From: Coffea arabica
Taxonomy: Eukaryota; Streptophyta; Magnoliopsida; Gentianales; Rubiaceae
Length of the DNA stretch: 64,000 bases
Assembly: GCF_036785885.1 (NCBI RefSeq)
Contig: NC_092323.1
Location: 1,900,501-1,964,500, forward strand
Reading direction: 5' to 3'
A model generated the notes under the pieces. That model had not been told where the DNA came from. It was given only the letters and a program-made list of their open reading frames with translations, and searched no databases. The number at the start of each line of letters is the position of its first letter. Positions within the stretch are counted from its first letter, which is position 1. This document shows positions 11,893 to 23,007 of the stretch, in pieces. Position numbers and translations under genes: made by a program.

Positions 11893-13029
11893 CGGCCGAA
11901 TATCTTGCTCGGATCTGTTGATTAAGCCCCTGTATTTGCTCCGTTTAATCTAGTTCATCAAATTTAGAGCTTGTTTTTTATTATCTCTCCAGAGCTCTGA
12001 AGTGAGTGAAGATCTTATGGCTTTGCATGCATTTGCCAATTCTCTGTTTTGGTTGCTCAAAGTTGAAATTGCTCAAATGTTGGCTTGATTTCCCCCCCGG
12101 CATGTTAGTCCAGTTGATTTTAGGTTGCTGTTGTTTTTACGAATCCATTTGATTTAGTGACTACTTTAAGTTTGCTGTCTTTTCTTTTCTTTTTCTTTTT
12201 TTGGGTGTGAAATGTCGTTGATTATGATCAAGACGATAGCTTTACTGTTCATGAGGCATGGATGAGGATCCTGGGGTTGGGCTTAGCTTTTCGAACTGTA
12301 TTCAATGGAGGTCACTACTGTTTTTTGCCTTCCCCCTGACTTGGATCAACGCAAACTCGTAGATTATTTAAAGTCTCTTCAAATTTTAAGGATATTTTGT
12401 CAATTTTATCAATTGATATAAGGAAGTACGCCTCTCTTTCTTTCTTTCTTTTCTTCTTTAAAGCACCAATGGAGCAATAATTTGAGCCCATTATTTAATT
12501 TGCTCTGTCCAGTTTTAACTGTTCAAAAAATGAATTTCTTTTCTTTGTGATTGAGGAACAAGGAGCGTTTTTTAGTACATTATTAGAGTAATGATGTGTA
12601 TTTTTTCCCCTTTCGACGTAATTTACCAGCGGCCAGCTCTACTGCGCATTCTATTGATATGCGGGGTGAAAGAAAATGTGATTTGTGGGTGTTGTTTCCG
12701 TTTGCTGCTTATAGCCTTTCAGTTTTCAATTGATTTACATTTTACTGAGTGTGATTGACATCCACTTGCTTTTATGTTGGCATGATAAAATTTTTTTGGT
12801 CAATCAACTAGGCCTTTCATGTAAGTTATTAGCTTCTTTCTTTTGACCTTTCACCGAAAAAACGCATTTGCTATTTTCTGTTTCTTGCTGTATGTTGTGA
12901 GTTTGGGCCCCTTTCTTATGGTCTTTCAAGTGCCACTTTCAAGGTGTTCTTTCTAGAATTTTCATCAGTGCATAACTGATAATATCTGCTTATTTATTGG
13001 GTGCATAATTGTATTCTAGATTCTGCAGC

Positions 13030-15149
13030 ATGGAGAGTATGCATAGCTATTGGCAATTGGGTGATGAGCTTCGAGGACAAGCTAAAGTCTCAGAGGATCA
13101 TAAATGGTTAATGGCTGCTTCGAAGTTGGCTGAACAGACTAGGTTAAAGGGTGAGCGACGGAATAATCTTGATCTCTCAAAGGGCTCAGCTGAAATCAGG
13201 CCTAGGGATAATTTTGGGTTTCAAGAAGACAACAAGTTTGAGAGTCTTAACTTCACCATGTTGAATTTGGACATGAAAATGAATGAGAGTTTGAGCAGAA
13301 GCCCCATGGGAAATGGTGTATACAATATGAATCCTTTGTATCAGAAGCCTGGTGCCAATGGTATGGGAAATTTATCTGTTAGCAAATATATCACAAACAG
13401 CGGCAGCAAGGACCATAACAACAACATCAACAACGAAAGCATCAATGCAAACAATGCAGTTGACAAAAGATTCAAGACATTGCCTGCTGCTGAGACACTT
13501 CCAAGGAATGAGGTTCTAGGTGGATACATCTTTGTCTGCAACAATGACACGATGCAAGAAGATTTAAAGAGACAGCTGTTTGGTAATTAAGCATTTCTTG
13601 CTGTTTTAGAATTACATAAACTAACTTCTTGGGACGCTGTTAGTTTATTTGTAGGACTCCTGGAATATTGGATGTTTTCTGTATGTAGATTCAAGAATTC
13701 CAACTTCCAAGTCGGTTTATCAATACTAGTACTTTTGTTTTTTGTAACGTGGGGCATGCAAAATGTTCATATATGCATACTGCAATTAATTCCAATACTT
13801 TGCTTTTTTCCATTGTTGTATTTAACCATGGATTCAGGAGTAACATGAGCTGTCCATATTGAGCTGTTGTTTCATGCCATATCTCATATGGAGAGTTGTT
13901 AAGTTTTGAAAAGATGATTCTGTCTTTAAGAGGCGCATTTTTCTTTTCTACCTGATGATCCCATATAAACCTATTGTTACTCCTTTTCTATTAGGTTTAC
14001 CACCAAGGTACAGAGACTCCGTGAGGGCAATTACCCCAGGCCTACCACTGTTTCTCTATAATTATACCACTCATCAGTTGCATGGTATATTTGAGGTATT
14101 TCACTATCCCTTTTTTTAAAAAAAAAAAATATATATATGTCTGTCCTTTGGCATGTAAGTTATACTGAGCAATGTACTATGGTCTCTCTTGTGGATGTTG
14201 CTTTTTCGTTATAGGTTCCGAATTTGAGTTTATTTGTATGGCATCTTTTATTGCTAGGACTAATTCATATATCTTCTGAACTATTAAGTTAATTACCTTT
14301 TTTTTTTTTTTTGGCTTGGCGTTTGACATCATCATTTTTGGTAGGGTTGTCAATTGTTGATTAATGAATTATCTGAATGAGGTAGCTTTTTTTAATGTGT
14401 GATTTTTTTTTTTTAAATCTTTTTTTGCATATGGGGTGGTTGTGGGAAGGGACTAGGGGAATTGTGACAATTAAACCCTGATTGTTTGACAAGAAACAAT
14501 CTTGACCGTTAAGCTCTATTTGATTCTCAAAGTTCACTAAGGATAGCTTTTGGTATTCTGATTCTGCACTTCTCTTTGATTGTAATTGTGTGATTTTAAC
14601 ATGTATTGTCTGTATCCAAGTGCACATGAATCAGGATTTTATTTTCTTTGCAACTGGCGCTTACTATGCTTTTAATCTTTTAGTTAGAGAGAACTTCTCA
14701 CAATTGCTTTTGGAAATTTTGTCTGTGCAGGCAGCTACTTTTGGTGGTTCCAACATAGATCCTACTGCCTGGGAAGATAAAAAATGTAAAGGGGAGTCAA
14801 GGTTTCCTGCTCAGGTGAAGCACTGATATAATATATGTATCAGTATCCGTTTACTTTTTGGTGGTAGGTAGGTGTTTCTTGTTTTGTTTGTCAACTAAGT
14901 GTTCATGGGGTTTAGGTGCGTATCCATACAAGGAAAGTGTGTAAACCTTTGGAGGAGGATGCTTTTAGGCCAGTCTTGCATCATTATGATGGTCCCAAGT
15001 TTCGCCTTGAGTTGTCCATACCTGAGGTATGATATTCTATGTTGCAACTTGCAAGGTTTCCTGATATGCCCTGAAAATGACATTGCTCGATTTTGGTGGC
15101 AATGCAGACTCTCGACTTGCTAGACCTCTGTGAGCAAGCTGGTGTCTGA
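13030..15149 (+). CDS. DCD-domain asparagine-rich protein (NRP/B2-like)
   Basis: DCD (development and cell death) proteins of the NRP/B2 group are plant stress proteins linked to ER- and osmotic-stress cell-death signalling. Five exons: 13030-13582, 13995-14095, 14731-14814, 14916-15026 and 15108-15149, joining in frame to 296 aa. Residues 1-160 are low-complexity and polar, with an Asn-rich run near NNNINNESINANN. From about residue 160 comes the DCD domain: LGGYIFVCNN, FGLPPRYRDSV, GLPLFLYNY, HQLHGIFEA, FPAQVRI and a short C-terminal helix LDLLDLCEQAGV. The start is the ATG two bases after an acceptor at 13,028, implying a 5' UTR intron of roughly 1 kb. The Arabidopsis gene beside TOM20-3 (At3g27090) is of this family. 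No catalytic activity is known for the domain. Confidence 0.93.
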
Positions 15150-15574
15150 AACTCATAGAGCCTTGTTGGACGTGTATTGGCTACTTGGTAGCGTGGTTGT
15201 GAATTGTAGGATCGCGGTGCATGTAATCAGTGCTTTCCACAGATTTTCCAAAGAGCGCAAGCTCCGGGGCATTTCTGTTTGTGAGATGTTTCTGGGAGTA
15301 GATTGGGTTATGAGTGGCCAAATAAGCGTAATACTTTTGGAAGATATTTTATGTGTAGCTTAAAAGAGTTCAGTTGTGTGATGCTTGTAGGATGATATGT
15401 ACTGCCATTGTTGGAAGATGATTATGTAATATTAGTAGCGTTAGTTTATTTGTGTTTTATGAGATGTCCTTGGCCATATTCCTGCCGTTAAGAGGGATTT
15501 TGGGCACGTTTGACCATCCTCCTTGTTGACTTGCACGGAATTCGTCGTTTGGTATTTAATCCTAATAATCTATA

Positions 15575-15738
15575 TTTGTTTGGATTGTAAGTTATTTGGG
15601 ATATTTTTACTGTAGCATTTTTTGTGATGTGATGTATGTGAAATAAAAAGATAATTGGGAAGATAAAAAGGTGTATTGAAAATTGTAATGATGATGTAAG
15701 CAAATAAAATTGAAAAAATAATGCTCAATCCAAACAAA
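15575..15738. mobile_element. Complete MITE, TTTGTTTGGATTG ends
   Basis: A 164-bp element with near-perfect inverted ends TTTGTTTGGATTG and CAATCCAAACAAA. The interior carries TACTGTAGCA, TGTGATGTGATGTATGTG and GGGAAGATAAAAAGGTGTAT. It is the best-preserved copy of the family also seen at 2,121, 5,703, 29,285 and 53,849. It lies about 430 bp past the DCD stop codon. Confidence 0.8.
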
Positions 15739-18223
15739 CCTTATAGGTATTTAGGAATGGATTTTTAGCAGAAACTCTCTCAATAGTTTTTAAACTTCTT
15801 ATTTTTTTTTTCTAGATTTTTGTATTTATTTTAATACATAAAATGTAGTGGGTTATAACCCACTTTATCACTAATCAAATTTAAATTTAAAATATTCTCA
15901 CTATCTCTTAACTCACCCTACAACCACTCCTACATCATTCCACGTTTTCCCCTATATTTCCTCCCACGTTTCCCACTCCAATTAAAAGTACTCCAAACAT
16001 AGCATGGTAAATACCTGAAAGCTATCCCATCCTGGTACCAGAACTCTGGTGCTCTTCTTAGTACGCATCACACTTTTTTTGTTGAACCTTCGGCAGACGT
16101 CAGGAAGCGGCAGTGACTACCTTTCAGTAAGTGACCCTGCTCATTTAGCTATTGATTAGTATTATTGTGTTATTTTAACTTTGCCCCACTTATCTGCTAT
16201 CCCAAATTCAAGTTGTCCTATTATTTAATATATTAAAATTTTTCACGCAAAATTTGTAGGGAACTCATCTAAAGTTTCCTCACCCTCTCTCTCAGTTTCT
16301 TATTTGTTTTTGGTTATCTATTGATTTTGTAAATGTATTGATTTTGTTTCTTTTGTGAGCAGTAATGGAAGATATTATGTGCAGAGACTTCAACAGAAAT
16401 CAATCTTCTTGCGGAGAATTAGAAGTATATTCTTGCCGGCTTAATTTTTCAGGTTGGTTCCCTCTGCCCCTCTGCCCCTCTGCCTTTTAAGTATGTTTTG
16501 CTTTTGCTTTGCTTTTTGTCATGAATGATATTGCATTGATTTTCTGATCATCCTTTATTTCTGAAAACTTTTTACAAAATCCTATGAACGGAACAATAAG
16601 CAAACAACCATTCAAAGGAACTGGGCTATGAGTATCTTCCTATGAACGGTTGTGTTGTTTAGTGGAGGATCGATGTTTAAAAAAAAAAAAGAAAATAGTA
16701 CAAGAGGTAAGATGTTTAGTCATTATCTTTGTAGCATCTCTGTTAAATAGGAAAATTTCGAATAAAAATTGATGAGAGGAATGTTGAAGTTGATTTTCTT
16801 CCTTTTGCTAAATAAAATACGTCAGTGACTAACTAATAACTACCATGTTGAAAAATGACTTTTAATTTTCTCAAAGCATAGAATTCTGGTATTGGGTGGC
16901 AAAAAAATACTTATGTTAAAAAGTGAACGTGTTGCAAGAAATATTTGAAAGTTCTGTAAGAAAATACCAATTTATTCAAAGTTATTAACTTTGCACGTGA
17001 AAACTATGCGAGTTTTAAGTATCTTAATGACATAAAGCCTTGCCATTACAAAAAAAAAAAGAACAAAAAAAAAAATCTAAGACATATGACTCCTTATTGC
17101 TTTAAATACAAGGAATGAAATTTATATGACCAATAATAAAAAAAAAAGAATTTGCTTTTAGTCATGAATGATATTGCATTGATTTTCTGATCGTCCATTA
17201 TTTTTGAAAACTTTTTACAAAATCCTATAAACGGTTGTTTGCTTATTGTTACACCGTAAAGCAAAGATACTCAATAGTGGGATAAAGTATAAACACAAAA
17301 TCACAAGCACATGCTCCAAAAGACCCATTAAATGCATGATTTATGCATCTACCATGCTGTTGCTACTCAAACAGCATCAATTTAGCGAAAATGGAAAGTG
17401 GAAGCGATGTGTGTGAAGAACGAAATTGTAAAGTTTAACTGCACTTATTGTTCATGATAAGACACAAACTCGAACCATCAGAGTAGGGCCTATTAAACCT
17501 CTACCAATTAACCAACGTGATCTTCTGGAATCTCATTTTTAGGCCTGCAATAGCCTCACTCATTAAAGCTGCTTGGCAATGTACTTGAAGGCCTTGTTTT
17601 TTCAATCATATTTAAACTTCACTTGGAAGTCAAATTACAACCTTCTTGATCTCATGTTTCTTTAATTCGAGACACAACATCAGGAAACGTTGAAAATTCA
17701 TCTTGCATAGCAATAACTCTTACGTGAAGAGGATCAGAAGAGACTAAAGAATTCAGATACCAGTGTAGCAGTTATTGCATTAAGATTGATACAAAAGGAG
17801 TAGTAACAATTATGAGCATACCTGATCTAGAAATGCACCTTTTTGGTTTGCTTGAATTCAGCTTGAAACTGTCGGCTGTTCTTATGCAGACGCTATTGAC
17901 AAAACGACTAGCCATTTCTTCCAGGTTCTGAATTCTTCAATATCGGCAAGCATTAGAACAGTCTTAAAAGGCAGATAGTGTTTTTTTTTTTGAAATGAAG
18001 TCCTCGATAGCACATAGATTTTGTTTCAAAGTAAAGTTGGACAAAAAAAAGTTAATCATTTAATTTAATTGAATAGACATTAAGTTATATGGTATTTGAT
18101 CCCATTAATCCAATATGACCATATTTGACTTCTTTAGTATATCAAGCAGCATGCCAATTGTAACGTAATAATAAGAAAAAAAAAAGCAGATGCTGAAAAT
18201 GAAGTTATGAAATTACTTTAGAA
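15739..18223. other. Intergenic between the DCD gene and the Helitron
   Basis: No family is recognised. A good donor (GTAAGTG at 16,127) and a short ATG frame of 29 codons starting at 16,365, flanked by AG and a GTTGGT donor at 16,453, could be exons of an unidentified transcript. An approximately 90-bp direct repeat occurs at 16,515-16,610 and 17,155-17,250; it shares TCATGAATGATATTGCATTG and the flanking GTTGTTTGCTTATTG is inverted between copies. A SINE-like copy lies at 17,430-17,540. Confidence 0.4.
17430..17540 (-). mobile_element. tRNA-like SINE, minus strand
   Basis: Read on the minus strand, GTTGGTTAATTGGTAGAGG fits an A box and GGTTCGAGTTTG fits a B box at tRNA-like spacing. No complete cloverleaf or CCA-adjacent acceptor stem is visible, so this is a SINE head rather than a tRNA gene. 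The ends are approximate. Confidence 0.5.
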
Positions 18224-21067
18224 CTAGTGTGAATACCCGTGCTACGCACGGTGCCTATATTATTAAAAAAAATTACAATCTATGGAAGAATTTAAAAATA
18301 GTAAAATATTATAATCACGGGCATATGAAAGTATATTTAAAAAAATGAAACTTTGTAACAATAGTTCAATATATGATAAAAACATCTCCATTATTTATAA
18401 ACGATCATTTCGATGAAGGTTGGATCCTGAAAAAAAAATAGAAATCTATATCATAAATTGAACGACATAAGGGTCCAATTAAATATAATTGAATATTTAA
18501 TTTGATAAGTAAATGAAATGCATACAGACATTTTGCCTTTGATTTGATAATCTTCTACGAAGGTGTGAACATTCTTCACACCAGTCAACTCTGAGTACGA
18601 ACGCCAGTATTGGGGGTTTAATTAATTCTGTTGTTTTTTGTGGAGTTCACACTATAAATGAGAATGCACGATTTTTGCATGAATTAATGTGTTGGTCGAA
18701 CAATGCACCTCCATTTTTCTGACAATTAAAAGCATACATAGTTCAAAATTATCTTTTGTTTTAGTCAGTTTGTAAATAATATTGTGTAAAAAAATATACA
18801 TATAAATAATGTATACCTTTGTTTTTAAATCTCTAAGATAAGAAGCATCACAACGAAACATGAATCGTGCATGCCTGTCTTGAAGAGCGAAGTATAGTAC
18901 CGAAACTTGTAAACAATGGAAACAACAATTATATTATAATATTGAAAATATTAGTAATAATTGAAATTACAATGAAAATGTCAATATTCAAAGAATAAAT
19001 AGTACCGAAACTTCTATTTTGATACATAAGATTACTGTCCATAAGATTACACCTAAAAAGTATATTAATTTTTAGGTGCCATTGTCTCATATGTTCTCGT
19101 AAGCAATGTTTTGCAAGATTCTTAGGTGCCATTGTCTCATATGTTTTTGCAAGAATTATTTTTTGAATCTATTCCTTTTTTTTTTTTTTTTTGCTCTTTC
19201 TCTCGATCGTCAACATTTTTGTCTTGCACGATTCCTACTTTCCACAGTAAAATTACAGCATAATCCAGATTTAAGCAGCCCAAGGACATGTAATGCAGTA
19301 AGACACAAAATCTACCAAAAAAAAAAAAAGCCAAAACACAAAAAACGAACCTACCCGTTAGTAGTAATCTCTTAATGTCAACCTTCAGAACATCTTATTT
19401 CAAAGAAACGAAAAAACTCCAAAGATCACAACTCATAATTAATAGTACTACTATTTTGCGTGAGTAGAATTAACAGTTTGGGGGAAAACCTACATAAGTC
19501 ACATCATGAGCACAACTCATGATATGATCAGTTTTTCAGCCATAATGTGGGATGTAGTATACTTTTGGGAATTACTCATTATCTTTGTCAAATTTAAAGG
19601 GCTATAGTGAAGCACTTTAAGCATGATCTTCCACCAAAAACTTCTGCAATAAATGCAAACTGCATTCCTTGTTCAGTATAATGTTTCAGTTAATTCACAT
19701 TACCTTACTTTTATATTTTTTTCAAAAGAAAAAAAAAGAATGTTACATTAGTCCCTCATCAGTTTCCCAAGCTATTTGTCTCTAAGTCTGAATAGTCACT
19801 CGAGGTGACTGGAGAAAATATCTTAATCTCCATTTTTGTTCTAAACTTTTAGCGCTTTGTGCGTAGAAATAATAGCATTAATGGGAAGACATTTAATGAA
19901 AAAATAACGTTTTCCCTAATCAAAGCTATGACCATGTTCTGGGACTAATATGATTAATTACTAATACAATGAGAACTATATGTCTAAATGCCTAAACTCA
20001 CATAAAAGCCATAGTACCATACTTTGTTGATTGAGCCAGCAAGGATTAGTATGGAAACAACAATAATATTACAATATTGAGAATATTATTTATAATTGAA
20101 AATACAATGAAAATATCAATATTAAAAGAATAAATAGTACCGAAACTTCTAATTTGATTGGCGCGGCGTTTGAGTCGGTGTAGTCGAGATTTTATCCATC
20201 GTAGTTGATGTGAGATTTCTCTTTCGTCGACGCAAAGTTGTTGGAACTATTCCAATTCTTGTGCAGGACCGTTGTGGCGTCCTTTTCGTTTTGTTAGCAG
20301 ATGTTTCCTCCATTGCAATCTTGCGAGTTTGAAATTCAGGCATTGTTGACATGCCTGTAAACGGCCATGTTCCATTATGAAGTTAATTTGAGAGGTTCGA
20401 GAAGGAAGTTGATTGGAAGGGTTTTAAGAGTAATTCCCAAAAGTAGTACCAAGTATATTGTTGCTTCGTGGCAGTTGGAAAAGATCATGTGCTATCTTCA
20501 ATTCCGTTGAATTATGGGCTATCTTTATTCTGGTCAATGCTCTTCAACTCACTGGAAAATGGGAATCAGTAGTGGTACTACAACCATCTGACGCACGGGT
20601 AAGTGGAAACAGTTTTAATGTAAGTGGAAGTTAAATTTTTGTTTGAGAGAATGTGGGAGTGTTAGAGTTTTAACGTAAGTGGAAGTTAAATTTTTGTTTG
20701 AGGGGACGTGGGAGTGTTAGTTGAAGTTAACTCCTTATTTGAGGGAAACGTGGGGATGTATACAACCATCTGACGCACGGGTAAGTGGAAACAGTTTTAA
20801 TGTAAGTGGAAGTTAAATTTTTGTTTGAGGGAACGTGGGAGTGTTAGAGTTTTAACGTAAGTGGAAGTTAAATTTTTGTTTGAGGGGACGTGGGAGTGTT
20901 AGTTGAAGTTAACTCCTTATTTGAGGGAAACGTGGGGATGTAATGTGCCCATGATATTTTTTACGAAATAAGATAAATGTGAAATGCTAGGAAAATAGAA
21001 TTGAGAGTGGGAAGGGTTGTGGAGGCTTGTTCCTAAAAATCCCTTCTCAAATTTATATAGATATAGA
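18224..21067 (-). mobile_element. Apparently full-length non-autonomous Helitron, 2.84 kb
   Basis: On the minus strand the element begins TCTATATCTATATAAATTTG (21,067 downward) after a host A and ends with a 6-bp stem (CCGTGC/GCACGG, 237-242 and 246-251 of the 18-kb block), then ATTCACACTAG (to 18,224) and a host T. This is the canonical A-TC...CTRR-T arrangement. No Rep/helicase protein is visible. Inside are two direct repeats of about 100 bp (18,916-19,016 and 20,051-20,150), a 182-bp tandem duplication (20,579-20,942) and a 50-bp duplication near 19,072-19,140. A 67-codon basic frame (20,149-20,352, minus) is unrecognised. Confidence 0.8.
20579..20942. repeat. 182-bp tandem duplication inside the Helitron
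   Basis: Two copies, 20,579-20,760 and 20,761-20,942, differ at only a few bases (for example GAGAGAATGTGG against GAGGGAACGTGG). Each copy itself contains two sub-repeats of about 65 bp built on GTAAGTGGAAGTTAAATTTT. Confidence 0.9.
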
Positions 21068-21109
21068 TTTTTCAGAACTTTTAACAAGGTCAAATATGTT
21101 AAAATTAAA

Positions 21110-21802
21110 ATGGTGAACAAATAAAGGTGAAAATACTTACAAAGTTATTTTTGGGTCCCCTCCTCTTCAAATTTATTTAAAAAATATTTTTTTTTTGCGG
21201 ACGGGTTAATTTCATTCAAACCCTGAAAAGTTGGAAAAAAAAATCGAAGTCCTTAGATTAGAAAAATTATCACCCAGAGATTTATTTTAATTTCTACTCC
21301 AACTTTGCTTACTATTAAAAGAACAAATATTGAAAAGAAATTGCCAAAGAAGGCTTTTAAATTCAAAGTATGTAATGTTATCATGTTGAAAGAGTATGTT
21401 TCCTTTTTTTTTTAAAAAAAAAAATGATTAAAAGTACGTGAAATTATTAAAAGAATATATTTGGAACTCCATCTCTTAATTCTCTTTTCTTTACCTATGT
21501 AAGGGATAGAGTTTCTTCTAACTTGAAAAATAAAAAAAAGCGCTGAATTATGTTTTAATAAAATTTCTAGATTTTTTGTAGGGTCAAATTGCAATGCAAC
21601 CTTTCACCTTGACGCTTTTAGAAAAGAAGATAACAAAGATTGAAAAACCCGAGGGATGCTGCAAAATTCAAGAAAAAGGTCTTTAAAAAAAAAGAAATAA
21701 AGAAAGAAAAATTCAAGATTTGTTAAACAATAAACTATTGTTGAACAGATATTATATTTAAATTTTATTGGTTCAATTTTTTCACCTTTATTTGTTCACC
21801 AT
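21110..21802. mobile_element. Inverted-repeat element of about 0.69 kb
   Basis: ATGGTGAACAAATAAAGGTG at 21,110 recurs as its exact reverse complement ending at 21,802; the match spans at least 24 bp. The interior is AT-rich with no coding. No target duplication was found, so it may be a worn foldback/MITE or internal inverted repeats of the Helitron whose 3' end lies at 21,855. Confidence 0.5.
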
Positions 21803-21855
21803 GTTATTTTTTTCAATAATATCAGTACCGTACGTAGCACGGGTATTCACACTAA
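21803..21855 (+). mobile_element. Helitron 3' terminus, plus strand
   Basis: A short imperfect stem (CCGTAC/GCACGG) is followed by GTATTCACACTAA and a T. It matches the 3' end of the 18,224-21,067 Helitron in the opposite orientation, so it is a second copy of the same family. Its 5' end was not found between 21,068 and 21,803, so it is truncated or interrupted. Confidence 0.6.
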
Positions 21856-22129
21856 TAACACAGTATTGATCTGTCTCAGATTTGCAGGGGAAGGTTATCA
21901 CATGTTGATTTTTGGGTTTATCCATGAAGCAGTTATGATTTAAAAGAATATCAAGTTCTTTAAAGAGGGGTAATCGGTTCTCGTGTGAGTTATAGGATTT
22001 CGGAAATCACGATATGGTGAATTCCAACTGCTAATCTATCTGTGGACCGCTTTGCTTCTGAAGTCGATGGCTGGATGCATACCGTTGTCGATTCACGCAT
22101 TATTTGGCAAAATTGCACTATCCAAGCAC

Positions 22130-22318
22130 ACTGAGTACTACTGTTACCTGCTCTTTTTCGACTCAGGGAGGTCAGGGTCCAACCCCTGCATCCCATAAAT
22201 TTGCCACAATATGTGGCTGGTCTTAATTGACCATCTCCCTTTACCCCTTCTCCTAGATTAGGCTAGATAGGGTTATAGGACATCTATCGTTGCAGGCAAA
22301 AAAAAAAAAAAAAAAAAA
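22130..22318 (+). mobile_element. Poly(A)-tailed retroposon fragment (SINE or LINE 3' end)
   Basis: The sequence GGGTCCAACCCC is B-box-like. It is followed by a pyrimidine-rich stretch, AGATTAGGCTAGATAGGG and TATAGGACATCTATCGTTGC, ending in about 20 A residues (22,298-22,318). No A box was confirmed and no reverse-transcriptase coding was seen. Confidence 0.4.
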
Positions 22319-22525
22319 GAGTAGATTGACACGCATTTTGGTAAAACAGTTTTGGAGTACACATTCGAATTTGATTACCGCATTTTCTATCGCAACGAAT
22401 CTTCTGTCACATGTCCTGTGTCATTCTCAGTTCTACTTTTTATTATATTGCTATTTCTCCTACATAAGCATTATGTTTTAGTTCTTTTTTGTTTTCTTAA
22501 GATCCAATAACTATTAATTGAGTAA

Positions 22526-22720
22526 TCTATATCTATATAAATTTGAGAAGGAATTTTTAGCAACAAGCCTCTACGTATCTTCCCACTACCAATTCCATTT
22601 TTCTAGCATTTCACATTTAATTTAATTTATAAAATATATTCCTCTCAACTTCCACATCTACTCTTCACATTTGAAATTGTTGGTTACCTTTTAAAAACAT
22701 TTCATTTCAAATTGTTGGTT
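22526..22720 (+). mobile_element. Helitron 5' terminus upstream of POT1
   Basis: TCTATATCTATATAAATTTG after a host A is the same 5' end as that of the minus-strand Helitron ending at 21,067. Homology continues through GAGAAGG, ACAAGCCTC, TTCCCACT and CTAGCATTTCACATTT. No matching CTRR hairpin end was found downstream, so this is likely a truncated copy; its right limit is approximate. Confidence 0.55.
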
Positions 22721-23007
22721 AATATGCATGTTATCCTATTTGAACTTCAACCCATCACGTTTCCGACTGTCTTGCGGTATTTATGATTCTACAACAATTA
22801 AAACTTCTATAAGACCATAAGAAAAGATAACAAATATAACATATTTACATGCTTTCTTATTAATTTAAATAAGTAAGATTATTTACACTCTATTTTTGTT
22901 ATTCACACTTCAATAAATAGAAGGTAACTGGGAGGTTTCGAGGATGCAGTAGAATTGGGGAGTTGGAAGTTTTGCAGTGCAGCTTCAGAACAGAAATCCT
23001 TCCAGAA

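Noticed and set aside
17430-17540. Functional tRNA gene
   Set aside because: A- and B-box-like sequences are present, but there is no acceptor stem or full cloverleaf; it fits a SINE better.
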